64,000 nt of DNA from Amaurobius ferox (Eukaryota > Arthropoda > Arachnida > Araneae > Amaurobiidae). Positions 1-10,827 of the stretch are shown in pieces. The position numbers and the translations under genes are program-made. Under the pieces are notes generated by a model that saw only the letters and a program-made list of their open reading frames with translations, was not told the origin of the DNA and made no database searches. Each line of letters starts with the position of its first letter. Position 1 is the first letter of the stretch. The DNA is taken from assembly GCA_951213105.1 (NCBI GenBank), contig OX578153.1:52081020-52145019 (forward strand). Direction: 5' to 3'.

Positions 1-57
1 ATATTGACTTTTTACTCCTGGATAAGAAAGGAAGGGGCAGATATCCTTGCAATTTTT

Positions 58-101
58 AACACTTTACAACAAAGTTGAAAAGTGTTTATGACTTTGTTCA
101 T

Positions 102-143
<42 letters not shown>

Positions 144-1373
144 CGTTAGCACGATAACTGCCGTAAAAATGACTTAATCAAAATGAAATTTTAGTATGTT
201 GTTCAGACGGTCTGTAGGACCTATGGGAATATAAATGAATAATATCACACAATTAGTTTTGGATTGAACCCGGGTTGAAAAAATGAAATACATTGAGCCC
301 TATGGGACTTAATTTTTCTAACATTTTTTAAGCGGATTTAAAATTCACAAATTGCTTCGAAAATTTTAGGTAATAGTCAAATTGTTCCATAAAATATATA
401 AAAAAAAATTCAGCTAAATATATTCAGTAGTTTTTTAAATAAAAATTAAAATAATAATTACACATCTTATATGAAACGATCACGTGACCATGATATTAAA
501 CGATCACATGACCCACTTCAAAATGAGATATGGCATCCATCTTGTTTCAAATTCGTGATTTTTTAAAGTTCTTTTTAATTCATATTGAGTGTTGTATCCA
601 TCCTAAAACTACTTTATTTCTGCTTAAATTCTGTGCATCTACATAATAAAACAACACAATGACAATATATTTGAGTTTAAATTCTCATTCAAATTTGATT
701 ATTTCTACAATTAAGCCTATTTTTCACCTATGTAAAATGTAAACAGCAAAATATGTAGAATGAGTTGTATTAGAATTACTGTATTTCTTTAACGCAAAAT
801 AATTCAGTCCATGGAGTCTGCATGGCTGATATGAATGAAATATTAATTGATTTTATAAACAGAAGGACGATATTTTTCGATGAAGTTTTAAGCATAAAGT
901 TTATGAATTGTAGCTCCATGGTCTTAATTTTTAAATAAAATAAATTATTATAGTATTGTGATGAATGAAATGGAGAAAGTTATGAATGAAATCCTGCTTT
1001 TATAGAGAGATCCAGGCGTGTTATTTTTTCTATGACGTCATTTGAATTAATTTCAGTTGTTTTCGATGAAGTTTTCAAATATAATAAATTATCGTAGTAT
1101 TATGATAGATTTAAAAATATTACCGTGGAATGTATTGCATTTTAGAGATATTTAAACCACGCAATTTATATTTCAATGCCGTCTTTTGAATGAAGTTCAT
1201 TTTTTTCATTGAAGGTTTAAGTTTTCAAATATAATAAATCAATGTAGTATCGTGATAAGTTTTAAAATATTACCGAGGAATGTATTGCATTTTCGACTTT
1301 TTTAAATAAAATTGCATTGAAGTTGGAAAGTGTTTCATAATCAATGCTTTAAGCATGATTGATCTTTCTTGTT
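58..1373 (+). mobile_element. Family A non-autonomous element, copy 1
   Basis: The 5' end folds as a hairpin (AACACTTTACAAC against GTTGAAAAGTGTT). A (CTGT)n run follows at about 103-142, then a core with GATAACTG at 163, then an AT-rich body. Near the 3' end GTTGGAAAGTGTTT inverts the 5' arm, followed by a stem-loop (AATCAATGCTTTAAGCATGA, 1339-1358) and a conserved end CTTTCTTGTT. No coding capacity is visible. Copies at 10828-12133, 14884-16199, 28007-29141 and 60594-61894 share these ends, which is how the limits were set. The Helentron-like class is an inference from architecture. Confidence 0.8.
103..142. repeat. (CTGT)n microsatellite inside family A
   Basis: About ten CTGT units lie directly behind the 5' hairpin of element A. 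Copy number varies between A copies (about 4 at 12068, 2-3 at 28052, 5 at 60630), so this is the fast-changing segment of the element. Confidence 0.9.
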
Positions 1374-2035
1374 TCTTTTATTTTGATTCTTGGGAAGGGG
1401 CAGCCGGTGGGGAGGAATGGGGTGGCTCGTATTTTTTAATCTACATTTTTATCTATCTTGGCGACACTTGCTCCGATTTTGGTACAATTTTCATGTTGTA
1501 ATTTTTACTCTGAAGTGGACTCACTCAAACTACTCACGTTGAACGTTAACCCACTTTAGTTGCTTCGGGACTTCTGCTACCACTGCATGTGCGCAGAACT
1601 TGCTGAAATACTGATTGCTATAAAAACTGGTTTCTATATTTTGTGATTGCTAACTGTAGGCACCGGAACTAATATATAATATTTTACTACCATTATTTTC
1701 ATGAAAAGCTGATATGTGCTAGCATTATTTTCACGTTTTATTACTGAAAACAAAATGATTAAATTTCTTAGTTTGAGGTTGGATGTGATTTGCTGTTGTC
1801 CGCATAGTTATCTTGCTCGACAAAATCTGCTCAAAGTGAAAATAGGTGGCGAACATTTTCGCTACCTATTTACACTTTGCCACTGATGAAGGACCTAATA
1901 ATGCCCGAAAGAGCTATGGTTGCAAATTTTTGTACGTCGTGGATGGAATTTTTAATTAAAGACTTTTAATAATAGCCAGTTTTTAGTTGTCTTTATATTT
2001 TAAAGTGTTGATGATTTAACGTGTTTTCCATACAA
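1374..2035. other. Unassigned sequence with a strong hairpin
   Basis: No gene is visible. The notable structure is a 22-bp imperfect inverted repeat with a 4-base loop at 1832-1879, followed by CTGATGAAGG and CCCGAAAGAGC (see findings). The same sequence recurs at 16200-16861 in the duplicate. Confidence 0.6.
1832..1879. repeat. 22-bp arm hairpin, loop CATT
   Basis: The arms 1832-1853 and 1858-1879 pair at 20 of 22 positions around a CATT loop. Duplicated unchanged at 16658-16705. The role is unknown; it is too long and regular to be chance in AT-rich DNA. Confidence 0.8.
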
Positions 2036-3480
2036 TTTTATTAATGGTTGTAAATTAATGTTTTATAAGCCGAATTCTTTGCTGAGCATAGTCGGATAAA
2101 AATTGCATGTGTTACGTTCTTTTTACTAATATATTTAGTTCTATGATAACTCCCCCAAAACTTTACTTTTTTACTTTCCCTGCAATAATACATGGTAATG
2201 TATAGGGAAAGTATTGGAATCATGCCGAAAATCACAACTCGAGTTTTCGACGGATCTACACGTTTCAAGACCTCTAGAATACGAAAAAACCATTTTTAGC
2301 GTGACGTCTGTGTGTGTGTCTGTCTGTGTGTCTGTCTGTGTGTCTGTGTGTCTGTCTGTGCAGATATTGTATCCACTCTAACTAAAAAACTAATGGACCG
2401 AATTTCACAAAATTTTGTAGGTAAGTCACTTGTGGGCGGGGCTAGTGCTGATTAATTTTGGGTACGATTCGGAATAAAAGAACCCGCTTTTTTTGTGAAA
2501 TGGCCCGCAAAAGCTTTTATCCACTGTAGCTGAAAAACTAATGGACCGAATTTCACAAAATTCGGTAGATGAGTCACTTATCGATTACTCTGGTGCTGAT
2601 TAGATTTTGGTACGATTCGGAAAAAAATGACCTGCCTTTTTTTGCAAAACGGCCCGCAAAAATCATCCAAATCTAAACTAAAGAACTAGGTATACTCAAA
2701 TATATCCATTAAATGCTCGTTTAATACGTAATTTTTAACAACGAAAATAATAAGACCAACCCCATTACACTAGGACTAGCCGTTCTCGAGATATTTTAGT
2801 TTTTCGTACTTCCCCTACGCCACCTTTGAAAATAAGCCAGGTTACCGAATGAGAACGAAAATTGAATTAAAAGTGAAATAAATTTAATTAAAATAAAGAG
2901 AACGTTAATATAAGTCTGCAGGGAAAGTCATGTGCTGCTCACATCAGATTTTTTTATTTGTGTTAGAGACCCAGTTCGCTTCTAAGCATGGGCGTATAAA
3001 AATTGCGTATTACTCCCCACCCCGTATATAGATATCCATTGTTTGACGATAAGCGCTCTAAAGAAACTTAACCAAATTCTGTGAAATTTAAATATGTAGT
3101 GCAAATTAATGTTTTACAAGCCGAGTTGTTGTTGAACGTGCCGAATAATTGTCAAGCTTGATAGGCTTTCTTTATCGATGTTATTATCCGAAATTTTATT
3201 ACGGGGTGCAAATTTGTAAATTATTGTTTTACCGGCTGAGTTCATTGATGGATGTAGTCGAGGAAAAATTGCAAGTTCTACTCCTCCTTTACTGATATAT
3301 TTTGTTCAACGAAAACTCCTTTGAAACGAACGGATTTTTTACAGTTTGGATATGTTTTAAAGATAAATGCTTTGCTGGCCGAGTTCGTTACTAAACGTGG
3401 TAAGATAAAAATTGCGCTTCACACTGTATTTTTACTGATATAAATTGTTTGACAATAACGCCTCTTTAACTTAACTATAT
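2036..3480. repeat. Degenerate 115-150 bp tandem repeat, split by a B element
   Basis: A motif of the form GCCGAGTTC...AACGTGG...ATAAAAATTGC recurs near 2071, 2969, 3121, 3235 and 3378, with the surrounding text (ATTAATGTTTTA before, TTACTGATATA and GACGATAA-like words after) also recurring. Without the B insertion, spacing is 114-152 bp. The units are heavily diverged, so this is an old tandem array. The duplicate carries the same array at 16862-18294. Confidence 0.65.
2173..2955 (+). mobile_element. Family B element, copy in duplicate 1
   Basis: The 5' hairpin pairs ACTTTCCCT with AGGGAAAGT around ATACATGGTAATGTAT-like sequence. Then come CTCGAGTTTTCGACGG, a TG/CTG microsatellite (2310-2358), two core modules (TAACTAAAAAACTAATGGAC at 2379 and a second near 2527), the word CCGTTCTCGAGATAT (2780), and a 3' end with GGGAAAGTCATG, the stem-loop ATGTGCTGCTCACAT and a T run. 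It is inserted in the degenerate tandem repeat. Short frames in it are not genes. Confidence 0.85.
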
Positions 3481-3653
3481 ACATTTAGCACCTCTAACAT
3501 TATAATATAAAATTACCGTTTCATTTTCAGTACTTGGTACGAAACGCTGCCGCGGTTTTAAATATATAAAACGCTTAGATACATTATCACTCCAGTAATA
3601 GGCTTAATTATTGTTTGCCAAATGGCAGCGCATTTAACTTTAATTACATTATT

Positions 3654-4591
3654 ACTTTCCTTATATACATAATGCATAAGGAAAGTATTGTGACGGGGTC
3701 GAAAATTCGAATTCGAGTTTTCGACGGGAGAGCACGTTTCAAGCATCCCTGATCACGAATCAAACATTTTTGAAGCTATGTCTGTGTGTGTGTGTGTGTG
3801 TGTGCGTGTGTGTGTCAGTGAGTCTGTGGAGACGATAACTGACGAACGAATGGACCGATTCGAACGAAATTTGATACAAAACTCACAATCCGTAAACACT
3901 GGAAGCCTATTGTTTTTATACGCAATCGAATGTTCAGAATCCCTCTAAATTTTCGAATGAAATTTTGAAAAAATCGTCAAAAAATCAAAACATCTAATAA
4001 AGTTACGCAAATAGACATTTCTTATGTAATTTTTCATTAGAAAACGATTGGCATAAATTTTAGAACGTTAACATGAACCGTTCTCGAGATATTACACATT
4101 TTTCAAAAAAATTATGAAAAAGTCATATGAAATAAAAAAAATATATATTTCCCATTAAGAAACATGTTCACTTTTCATATGTAATACCATGCGATAAATT
4201 TGGTGACATCATTCTTCTGGATCTAGCTCGTTCCATTCATGAAAAAAGATATTTGAGTAATACTTTTGTATTTGAACGCCAATAGTCATTTATCTGCTGT
4301 AAGAATAACTTATTTCTCCGTTCATAACGCTTGGCGAGATTTTGGGGACGAATTTGGCGGAATGTCGCCAACTTGGCGACATTTTTAATTGTTGCCAAAT
4401 TAACAAAAATCTCGCCGAATTGATAAAAATGACGCTAAATCAATGAAAATGACGTCTAATTGAAGAAAATCCAATATCATGGAAAGAATATATTTATCTA
4501 CTATAAGCATAACGTTTTTTTTTAGTTGTAAAAGTAGTAAATTCATTGCATTATATAAGGAAAGTCATGTGTTGCCCACATCAGATTTTTT
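3654..4591 (+). mobile_element. Family C element, copy in duplicate 1
   Basis: The 5' hairpin pairs ACTTTCCTTAT with ATAAGGAAAGT. It is followed by CGAGTTTTCGACGGGAGAGC, a (TG)n run (3781-3818), the core GATAACTGACGAACGAATGG (3833), ACCGTTCTCGAGATATTACA (4077), and the 3' end TATAAGGAAAGTCATGTG with CACATCAGATTTTT. B and C share the CGAGTTTTCGACGG and TTCTCGAGATAT words in the same order, so they are diverged relatives. Confidence 0.85.
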
Positions 4592-5468
4592 AAAATATGA
4601 AGGTAAAGGTAAACTCTTACTCCATGGTTTGAAAACTTCCTAAAAATTATCCAACGTGGAGTTAGAAAGTCCCTTTACCTCAATAATTATATCTCAAATA
4701 CTTAATTCTCTTCAGGCCTTCTCTTTCTCTTCAGGAATTTTCTTCAGGCTTTTGCTTAACAATGAAATTTTAAAGTAAAATAACTTCCTTAAAATTCCTT
4801 TAAATAACTTCCTTAAAATAACTTCCTTAAAATATAATAGTATTGACTCTATTATTACTCTTGACTCTATTAAATCGACTTAGATCTATTAAATTTGGTA
4901 TTATGTGCTGCTTTTAACGAAGGTTTTTTTTTTAATTTATTCTTCAGCAGCAATTTTAGTTGTAAGTAATGGAATTTTTTATTATTTCATCTGAAGTCAA
5001 TTTAATTTAAATAAATATATATGGTTTAGTTGTAATTGAGAGTCGTAAATTAATTGATCCGCTTGTGTCTGGGGATATTAAAAGCGCAAGAACTATACCT
5101 TTATTCTGATAACGATAGTGACGCAAGAAAAACTAAACACTATGGAATATTAAAGGGACGGTGGACGTTGAATTATTTTAAATTTATTTATTGACTTAGA
5201 AACGTGAAAATTTGTATAAATATTCCTCTTAACATTACTATGTGCAATACCATTAATTTTTTTTTCAATTTTGTTACAATTTTGTATTTTTTTTTAATTT
5301 AATTTTTTTTAACGAAAACGTGGAAATGCTCCTTGCGTGCTTATTGATCACATTTTTGATTAATTTTAAATTATGATCACTCAAAAACACATTATGAGCA
5401 AATTTGGGTATTCATTTTTAAATCCCTCAGAAAATTAAATTTTTTAAAAATATTTTTCTGCATTAAAA
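4592..5468. other. AT-rich flank with short tandem words
   Basis: No gene is visible. CTCTTCAGG-like words recur three times at 4709-4750, and the word AATAACTTCCTTAAAA recurs about three to four times at 4776-4832, followed by two TTGACTCTATTA words. These look like replication slippage. Confidence 0.6.
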
Positions 5469-5990
5469 TTGATCATGACTAAGTGTCCGTACCTTCCTTA
5501 CACAGGTATATGCCGTGTATACTTTCCTATATGATGAATATAAACGTGTGGATAGATTGGTGCGTATTCGTCTTGCTTATTGAAGTATTGAAGTCATGGT
5601 ACAGTATCTGATTACGTGTTTATAAACTATACTTTTTAATTCTTATTGACTTCTAAATTGTAGAATTAAGACACTTAAATGCAGGTTTTGGATTTCTAGT
5701 CTTGTTATTCCACGATTTCATGATCTGGTACACTCTTTTTACATCTTTTTACATTTTTGATACTTCGGTATTCATATCGTTTGCAATATATCGGCTTCCG
5801 GGAGTGTTGTCTGGACAAAAAGCTTGCTTAACCGGGGAGTGGGTGTCACAACCCCTCCCCCGGCCAATCTTTGGTATATTGCTTCCATTTACTTGTCTAC
5901 TTTCTGGTGTGATATTTGAATCCATGTTGCAGTGCAGCTTCATGCCTTATTCGTGTGACTTCTGGTATTTTATAACTTTCACACTAAAAT

Positions 5991-6071
<81 letters not shown>

Positions 6072-6642
6072 CTATTTCCATATAAAAGGTAACTGTATTT
6101 AATTGTTCAAAATTATCAAAATTCAAGTTTAACTATTTAATTTTTACTTGGTAATTTGTTGTTTTTATTGACTTGAAAACGTAAAAATTCCCATAAATGG
6201 GAAACTTCACTAAAACATTTTATCTTACACTATCGGAATCGATTACTTACCTGAAAAATTTCATAAAAACAATCGTTTACTTAATGTAGACGTGTATCTT
6301 TCGTCATTTATTCCAAGTTTTAAATTCTTCGCGCCATCATAGAAAAGGAACTACTTGTGTTTTCATTTTAAATTTACAAATATTTAATAAGCATATTTAA
6401 TGGAAGTAAATCACCAATTGTAAATTTCAAATAAATCTGAAAGTTCTTAAATTATATATATAGTTGGCACATACATACATTTCACATTTCATTTCATGGC
6501 GCGGATAAGCACACCCTACACGCACATACAGACACTTAAGATACTTATTGAAATGTGTTATAACATCCACAAAATTGCTTAAATATAACAAAATATCCAT
6601 TTCGAAATCCTAACTCTGTTTCAATACTTTTCCTGTGCATAG
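5469..6642. other. Unassigned AT-rich sequence with an (AT)n run
   Basis: Unique relative to the downstream flank of copy 2, so 5468/5469 is a duplication breakpoint. It holds an (AT)n microsatellite at about 5994-6068. A 127-codon frame that runs into the AT repeat (5702-6085) has no recognisable domain, and its tail is only an Ile-Tyr repeat. Confidence 0.6.
5994..6068. repeat. (AT)n microsatellite
   Basis: About 36 uninterrupted AT dinucleotides, not inside any element that I can delimit. Confidence 0.95.
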
Positions 6643-7187
6643 TGTTACGACGTAACCTCTAGAATCATGGGTGTACTTTCAAGATACAATAAAGAGTCCA
6701 AATTTCTGAATAACTATCACGTTTATTTGCAAACATAACGTAAGCAGGAACAATACACAGCAAATAGTTCAATAACTGTCTTACTTCCTAAACAACTGTC
6801 AGATACAGTAAAACAGCAATTAAATGCTCCACTAATCTCACAAAACTATTCTCAAAACATTGAGGTAGCTCACACTTCAATATAGTTCGTGTCATCTCAA
6901 CTATTCTCCGACTCAGGAATGTCTCTTTCTATATACTCTCCGTAGAAACTTCCAGAATGAGGTCGTATCTCGAAGAATATTCGTTATTTGAAGAAGATTC
7001 ATGTACGTTCAAGAAGTCGTCAAATGTCGCTAAATTGGCGTTGAATCACCAAATCTGGCATCCCCCCTCCGAAATTCCACATATGGCAACCCTAAAGGCA
7101 CATCATAGGAATGGCTGTCCGTAAAGGCGTTTTAATCTTTGGTTCTCAGGAATGACTCCAGTGAATGCATTTTAGACGTTCGTCACA
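6643..7187 (-). mobile_element. Solo LTR, 545 bp, with 4-bp target duplication
   Basis: The block starts TGTTACGACG and ends TTCGTCACA, giving TG...CA ends, and is flanked on both sides by ATAG (6639-6642 and 7188-7191). On the minus strand a TATA-like TATATAG lies near 6940 and an AATAAA near 6725, in the order expected for U3-R-U5, so I assign minus orientation. No internal retrotransposon sequence or second LTR is nearby. A second TTCGTCACA sits just outside at about 7200, perhaps a remnant of a related insertion. Gypsy or BEL type is likely but not resolved. Confidence 0.7.
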
Positions 7188-7191
7188 ATAG

Positions 7192-8493
7192 TATTGTTGT
7201 TCGTCACATTATGTATTATAGGAATATAAAAATGCGTTAAATACTATTTTGAATTAAATAGTCTAAGGCTGCTTATAGCCAAGTTCTCGGGTTCAGAAGT
7301 GCTGTCAGGAAAGTTTAAGAGCCATTTCAAGAACTTATACGAAATATGGATAAGTCAAGAGAAAAAAGCCCCTTAATAATTACGGACCACTAGCATTTAA
7401 CTACTTTCCTATACAAAAACGACCCAATTGAGAAAACGATTTTCCTTTATGAGAATTAATTGAGCATTTATCGTTAGCAGATTTCTGGCGTGCAGCGGGC
7501 ATATCTATCATTATGTCTATGTGTTTAATAAGTGCCTGCTAAAAGACTCATCCCTAAAATGTCTCAAATAAAAAAAAAATAAGAGCTAGCTCGAGCACTG
7601 CAGCTAATAATTATTTAAACGTGTTTTAAATATAGATTAGATGGAAAGTTAAATAAAATATTAAAGCTTAAATACATTTTACGAATATTTTAGAAATATG
7701 AATTATAGTTAATAACATGCCAATACGTTCCGGCGTAAAGTCGCGCTTAAGGGTTGTTAGAACTTCATGCATAAATTATAGAAATTTCAAATAATTAAAT
7801 TTGTTTAAAACATTTTTTTTAACGCGTTCTAGGTTCACGGCTTCCAATAGTATTTCACAATCCGTTTGCTGCCCGCACCTAGACAAGCCTGCAGAATTAC
7901 ATATATATAATATATGCAATAAGTATCTATATAAATAGCAGTATTCTGGAGTTCTACGTTGTTTATGACATTAGATACTGAAAATGAATCTAGATATTGG
8001 ACTAATTTTTTTATTTATTTACAATGATGGATATTATAATTCCTTTTGATTTATGGTTACGCAGTAGTTGAGTGTTGTCTTTTTTATAGCAGCTGTCCCA
8101 TGAATAAACCACAGAATGCCCACCGGCCTCACTATTAATATTTAAATATAATTTCAAAATAATTGTAGATCGTTTGCTCCCTGCACTAATATTGACGAAA
8201 TATTGAAATTACCCTATACAGTGAATCTTTATGAAACCCAAAGCATAACCAGCTAAGGTGTTCGGCGAGGATATTCCGTTGATATTGTTCTTCCTGTTTC
8301 AATTAGCTGCAGCTTTAAGTCACACAGCTTTCCGGATTTATATCCAGTAACAATTAGAGAAGGCAACCTTGTAATATGAAATCATATTTTACATACACTA
8401 CACTTTTAAAAAATTATCGGTACATATGGACGAAACGAAAAAATATTTCAGTTTTCAAGTTTTTCACAGTCTGTGGGGAAATAGAATACGAGG
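7192..8493. other. Unassigned AT-rich intergenic stretch
   Basis: No coding frame, RNA gene or repeat family recognised on either strand. Confidence 0.5.
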
Positions 8494-8524
8494 TAGGATT
8501 CAAAAGTTCCCGGACTGAGTCTAT

Positions 8525-8910
8525 AACTTAAAAAATATTATCAATTAAAATGCTGAAACACATCTTCCTTCGAAATAAGACCCTTGTGCAACAATACGCT
8601 TTTGTCATCGCATGTAAAGATCATCGAAACATTTCTAGAATCCATTTTTAACCATGTCCTTTAACTCAGCCGGCGATGCACTTTTAACTTCATTTGCGGA
8701 TTGAAATCGACGACCCTGCAAGCAATTTGTCAGTTCAGGGGGCGAGATCAGGGGAGTAAAGAGGATGTGGCAAAACAGTTGTTTGCGTTTTCGCAGGAAA
8801 GTCAGCGACGAGGAGGGATCGGTGTGCAAGAACGTTGTCCTGCAAAAATACTCATGATCTGATCCCTTTTGGTCTTCGGTTAACATGCGGGGAACGATGT
8901 GTTGACACAT
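8525..8910 (-). pseudogene. Mariner transposase, C-terminal fragment
   Basis: The frame at 8910-8635 contains VPRMLTEDQK, a mariner hallmark, and GRRFQSANEVKSASPAELKD near its end. After an in-frame stop the family-like reading KCFDDLYMR and QKRIVAQGSYFEG continues to about 8530. The segment between the two hallmarks is too short and out of frame, so catalytic aspartates cannot be placed. It is a pseudogene. Confidence 0.8.
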
Positions 8911-8959
8911 AGTCAGTATCCGTTGACATGTGACCTCGGATATTCCAACTCATAGAGTT

Positions 8960-9565
8960 TCGTCCAGAACAGAGCACCAGGCGCGAAGCGCCTTTAATCT
9001 CCAATCTCTAGGTGTGGTTCTTATCTTCATACTGTGACATTATTTCATTGGTCCATAGTTGGAGGTTCGAGGTTTTTGATTTACTGTTTTTATTATTTGT
9101 CCTAGCTCCTAGTGTGGCAGTTTGTTGCACATTAAGAGTTTAAGCAGTTTGGGGGGGTTGATGCAGATCTGAGGGTAACCTAGCATTTTAGCAGTTTAGG
9201 ATTTTAAACATTTTGTAGAAAACCAAAGATCGCGAGTTTTCTTTAATATCAACTGATTAAGGTGGGACGTTCCTAGTACCGAATATCAAAGTTAAGTACC
9301 GAGCGGGGTATCTTACGAGATTTAGCCTTGCGATGATCATAGTCATGCAGATTAAATAATAGTTCATTTGGGACAGATGGCAGATTTTTGTAGAATTTAA
9401 GCGCTAGCTTTTTGATTTGGGCTCTAACAGTTTTTATTTTGAAGTCTTTCCTAATTACCGAGTTTCTTAAGTATCTAGGGGCTTTCCTTATAATCCTTAG
9501 GGTTTTGTTTTGTCTTGTCTCTAATAAGTCTATGGTAGTTTTACAGGCATATCCCCCTGATTCTG
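8960..9565 (-). mobile_element. 5'-truncated Jockey-like LINE fragment inserted in the mariner
   Basis: On the minus strand, 9565-9231 reads GYACKTTIDLLETRQNKTLR, then IIRKAPRYLRN and IRKDFKIKTVRAQIKKLALK FYKNLP-like text (split here), ending at a stop near 9231. This is the pattern of the C-terminal end of Jockey-clade reverse transcriptase proteins (QNK-LRII...P.Y.RN...). A non-coding 3' part with an A-rich stretch follows towards 8960. The right limit is where mariner reading stops; the left limit is approximate. 5' truncation is normal for LINE insertion. Confidence 0.7.
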
Positions 9566-9574
9566 CTATTTCCG

Positions 9575-9826
9575 CTATTGTTTGCTGACTGTTCTCACGT
9601 ACCGTCGCAGAAACCTGTTTTCAGCGGTGCGGGAAGTCTGCGGACGGCCAAAGCGTTTGTCGTCATCGGCACTTTCCCTGCCTTCTCTGAAACGTCGATG
9701 CCACTCAAAAGCTTGCGTTCGTAATAATGTATCACTGCCGTACACATGCTTCAACATTTCGTGAACCTCCATAGCACTCTTTCCCAAAGCGAACACAAAA
9801 TCTGATATTAATTCTCTGCTCAACAA
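9575..9826 (-). pseudogene. Mariner transposase, N-terminal fragment
   Basis: This 83-codon frame reads like the N-terminal DNA-binding region of mariner transposases: GKSAMEVHEMLKHVYG, then FEWHRRFREGRE, then GRPQTSRT. Near 9600 the family reading continues in the neighbouring frame (VRENSQQTIAEIAE), so a one-base indel breaks the gene. About 20 codons later it runs into the LINE fragment. Confidence 0.85.
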
Positions 9827-10026
9827 ATACCATTTCTTTCAATCAAAAGTTACTAAGTGCACCCGTCTACAAAATACGACGTCGTGGCGAGCCACCGACT
9901 ACGTGATTTGAGTCAAACCACTTTTAGAAGAGGGAGAGAACGTAGTAACAGAGAAACGTTATCGCAGTCGCTCTACTACAAATAATTTTTAAGTTATAGA
10001 CTCAGTCCGGGAACTTTTGAATCCTA

Positions 10027-10827
10027 CTACCTAAATTTATCAGTTTTGATCCTTAATTTAAAGGGCTGTCCTAATAGCTGAACATGAACAAATTTGCCCA
10101 TGGCCTGTCGGTCTATTTATAAAATAAAATAAAATAAAATAAAATTTTTATTTGAAAGAAAACTATTATAGTCTATATAAAATCTAACCCGAAAAGTTAT
10201 TTCAATTTATGTATTTTTCTTTGGTTATTTTAGCTCCTACGAAAACAGAGTTTTGGAATGAAATCCTCTGCTTACAAATGTACAGCTGTTTATCATATTT
10301 ATTGCAAATAAACACCATTTTAGTGTCTTCCCAAAAATTTCGAATATTAAAAATGGGAGCTGACAAATTTGGGCGTGGTTATATACACAATTATTACTAT
10401 TTGAAATTGAATTGACGTGGTGTTTAGGCGCCCCCTCACCACGGGGGAATTAGTAACGAACGAACAATTGAATCGATTAATTATGCTCTAAAAATACCTG
10501 AATTTAACCGCCTAATTTTAGCTATATAGAATGCATGAAAAACAACTTTAATCCTGTATAATAAAAGAAGTTGTCTATGTTTATGTCTTCCTGTGCGTGT
10601 CGTCTGTAGCGGAAAATCGAAGCTTCGTATAGTAGCGAAATGCTGAACTGGGGTACTTCCGGTCCTTAAGACGACACGCCTTGGTGAAGGTTTTAAAAAC
10701 TCGAATTAGTTTAAAAGTTAAGATCATTTAAAGCCGAAAATCGGCAATTCTTGTGACGTATAACACATTTTTGCTACCATTGCAAATATCGACTATTCAT
10801 TTGGGCGAGCTGGACTGCGTTGATAAT
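10027..10827. other. Unassigned flank with a (TAAAA)n tract
   Basis: A five-unit TAAAA run at 10118-10145 resembles a LINE 3' tail, but no upstream coding region can be recognised. A short GC hairpin (CCCCC-loop-GGGGG) lies at 10431-10447. No gene seen. Confidence 0.5.

Larger units (their letters stand above)
1..5468. repeat. Copy 1 of a near-identical 5.46-kb duplication
   Basis: This block matches 14827-20282 almost base for base. The offset is 14826 up to the B-element microsatellite near 2340, then 14814 because copy 2 lacks 12 bp there. By eye I saw only about three substitutions (near 1401, 4993 and 5365). The match begins at the first base of the window, so the left edge is unknown; it ends at 5468. 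It carries an A, a B and a C element plus a degenerate tandem repeat. Identity this high fits either a very recent duplication or two haplotypes placed in series by the assembler. Confidence 0.95.
8496..10024 (-). mobile_element. Mariner-type transposon with near-perfect TIRs, transposase broken
   Basis: The ends are inverted repeats of about 44 bp that match at 43 positions, starting GGATTCAAAAGTTCCCGGAC (8496-8539 and its complement at 9981-10024), and both are flanked by TA (8494-8495 and 10025-10026), the usual Tc1/mariner target duplication. On the minus strand the N-terminal helix-turn-helix region lies at 9826-9575 and C-terminal pieces at 8910-8525. A LINE fragment interrupts the middle, so the catalytic region is largely missing. 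The intact ends against a badly broken frame suggest an old gene in an element whose ends could still be recognised by a transposase. Confidence 0.85.

Noticed and set aside
2041..2268. 75-codon frame, repeated exactly at 16867-17094
   Set aside because: Apparent conservation comes from the large duplication; the frame straddles a B-element 5' end.
5702..6085. 127-codon frame ending in Ile-Tyr repeats
   Set aside because: Runs into an (AT)n microsatellite; no domain and no signal of coding bias.
10431..10447. CCCCC-loop-GGGGG hairpin
   Set aside because: Five-pair stem only; too short to separate from chance.
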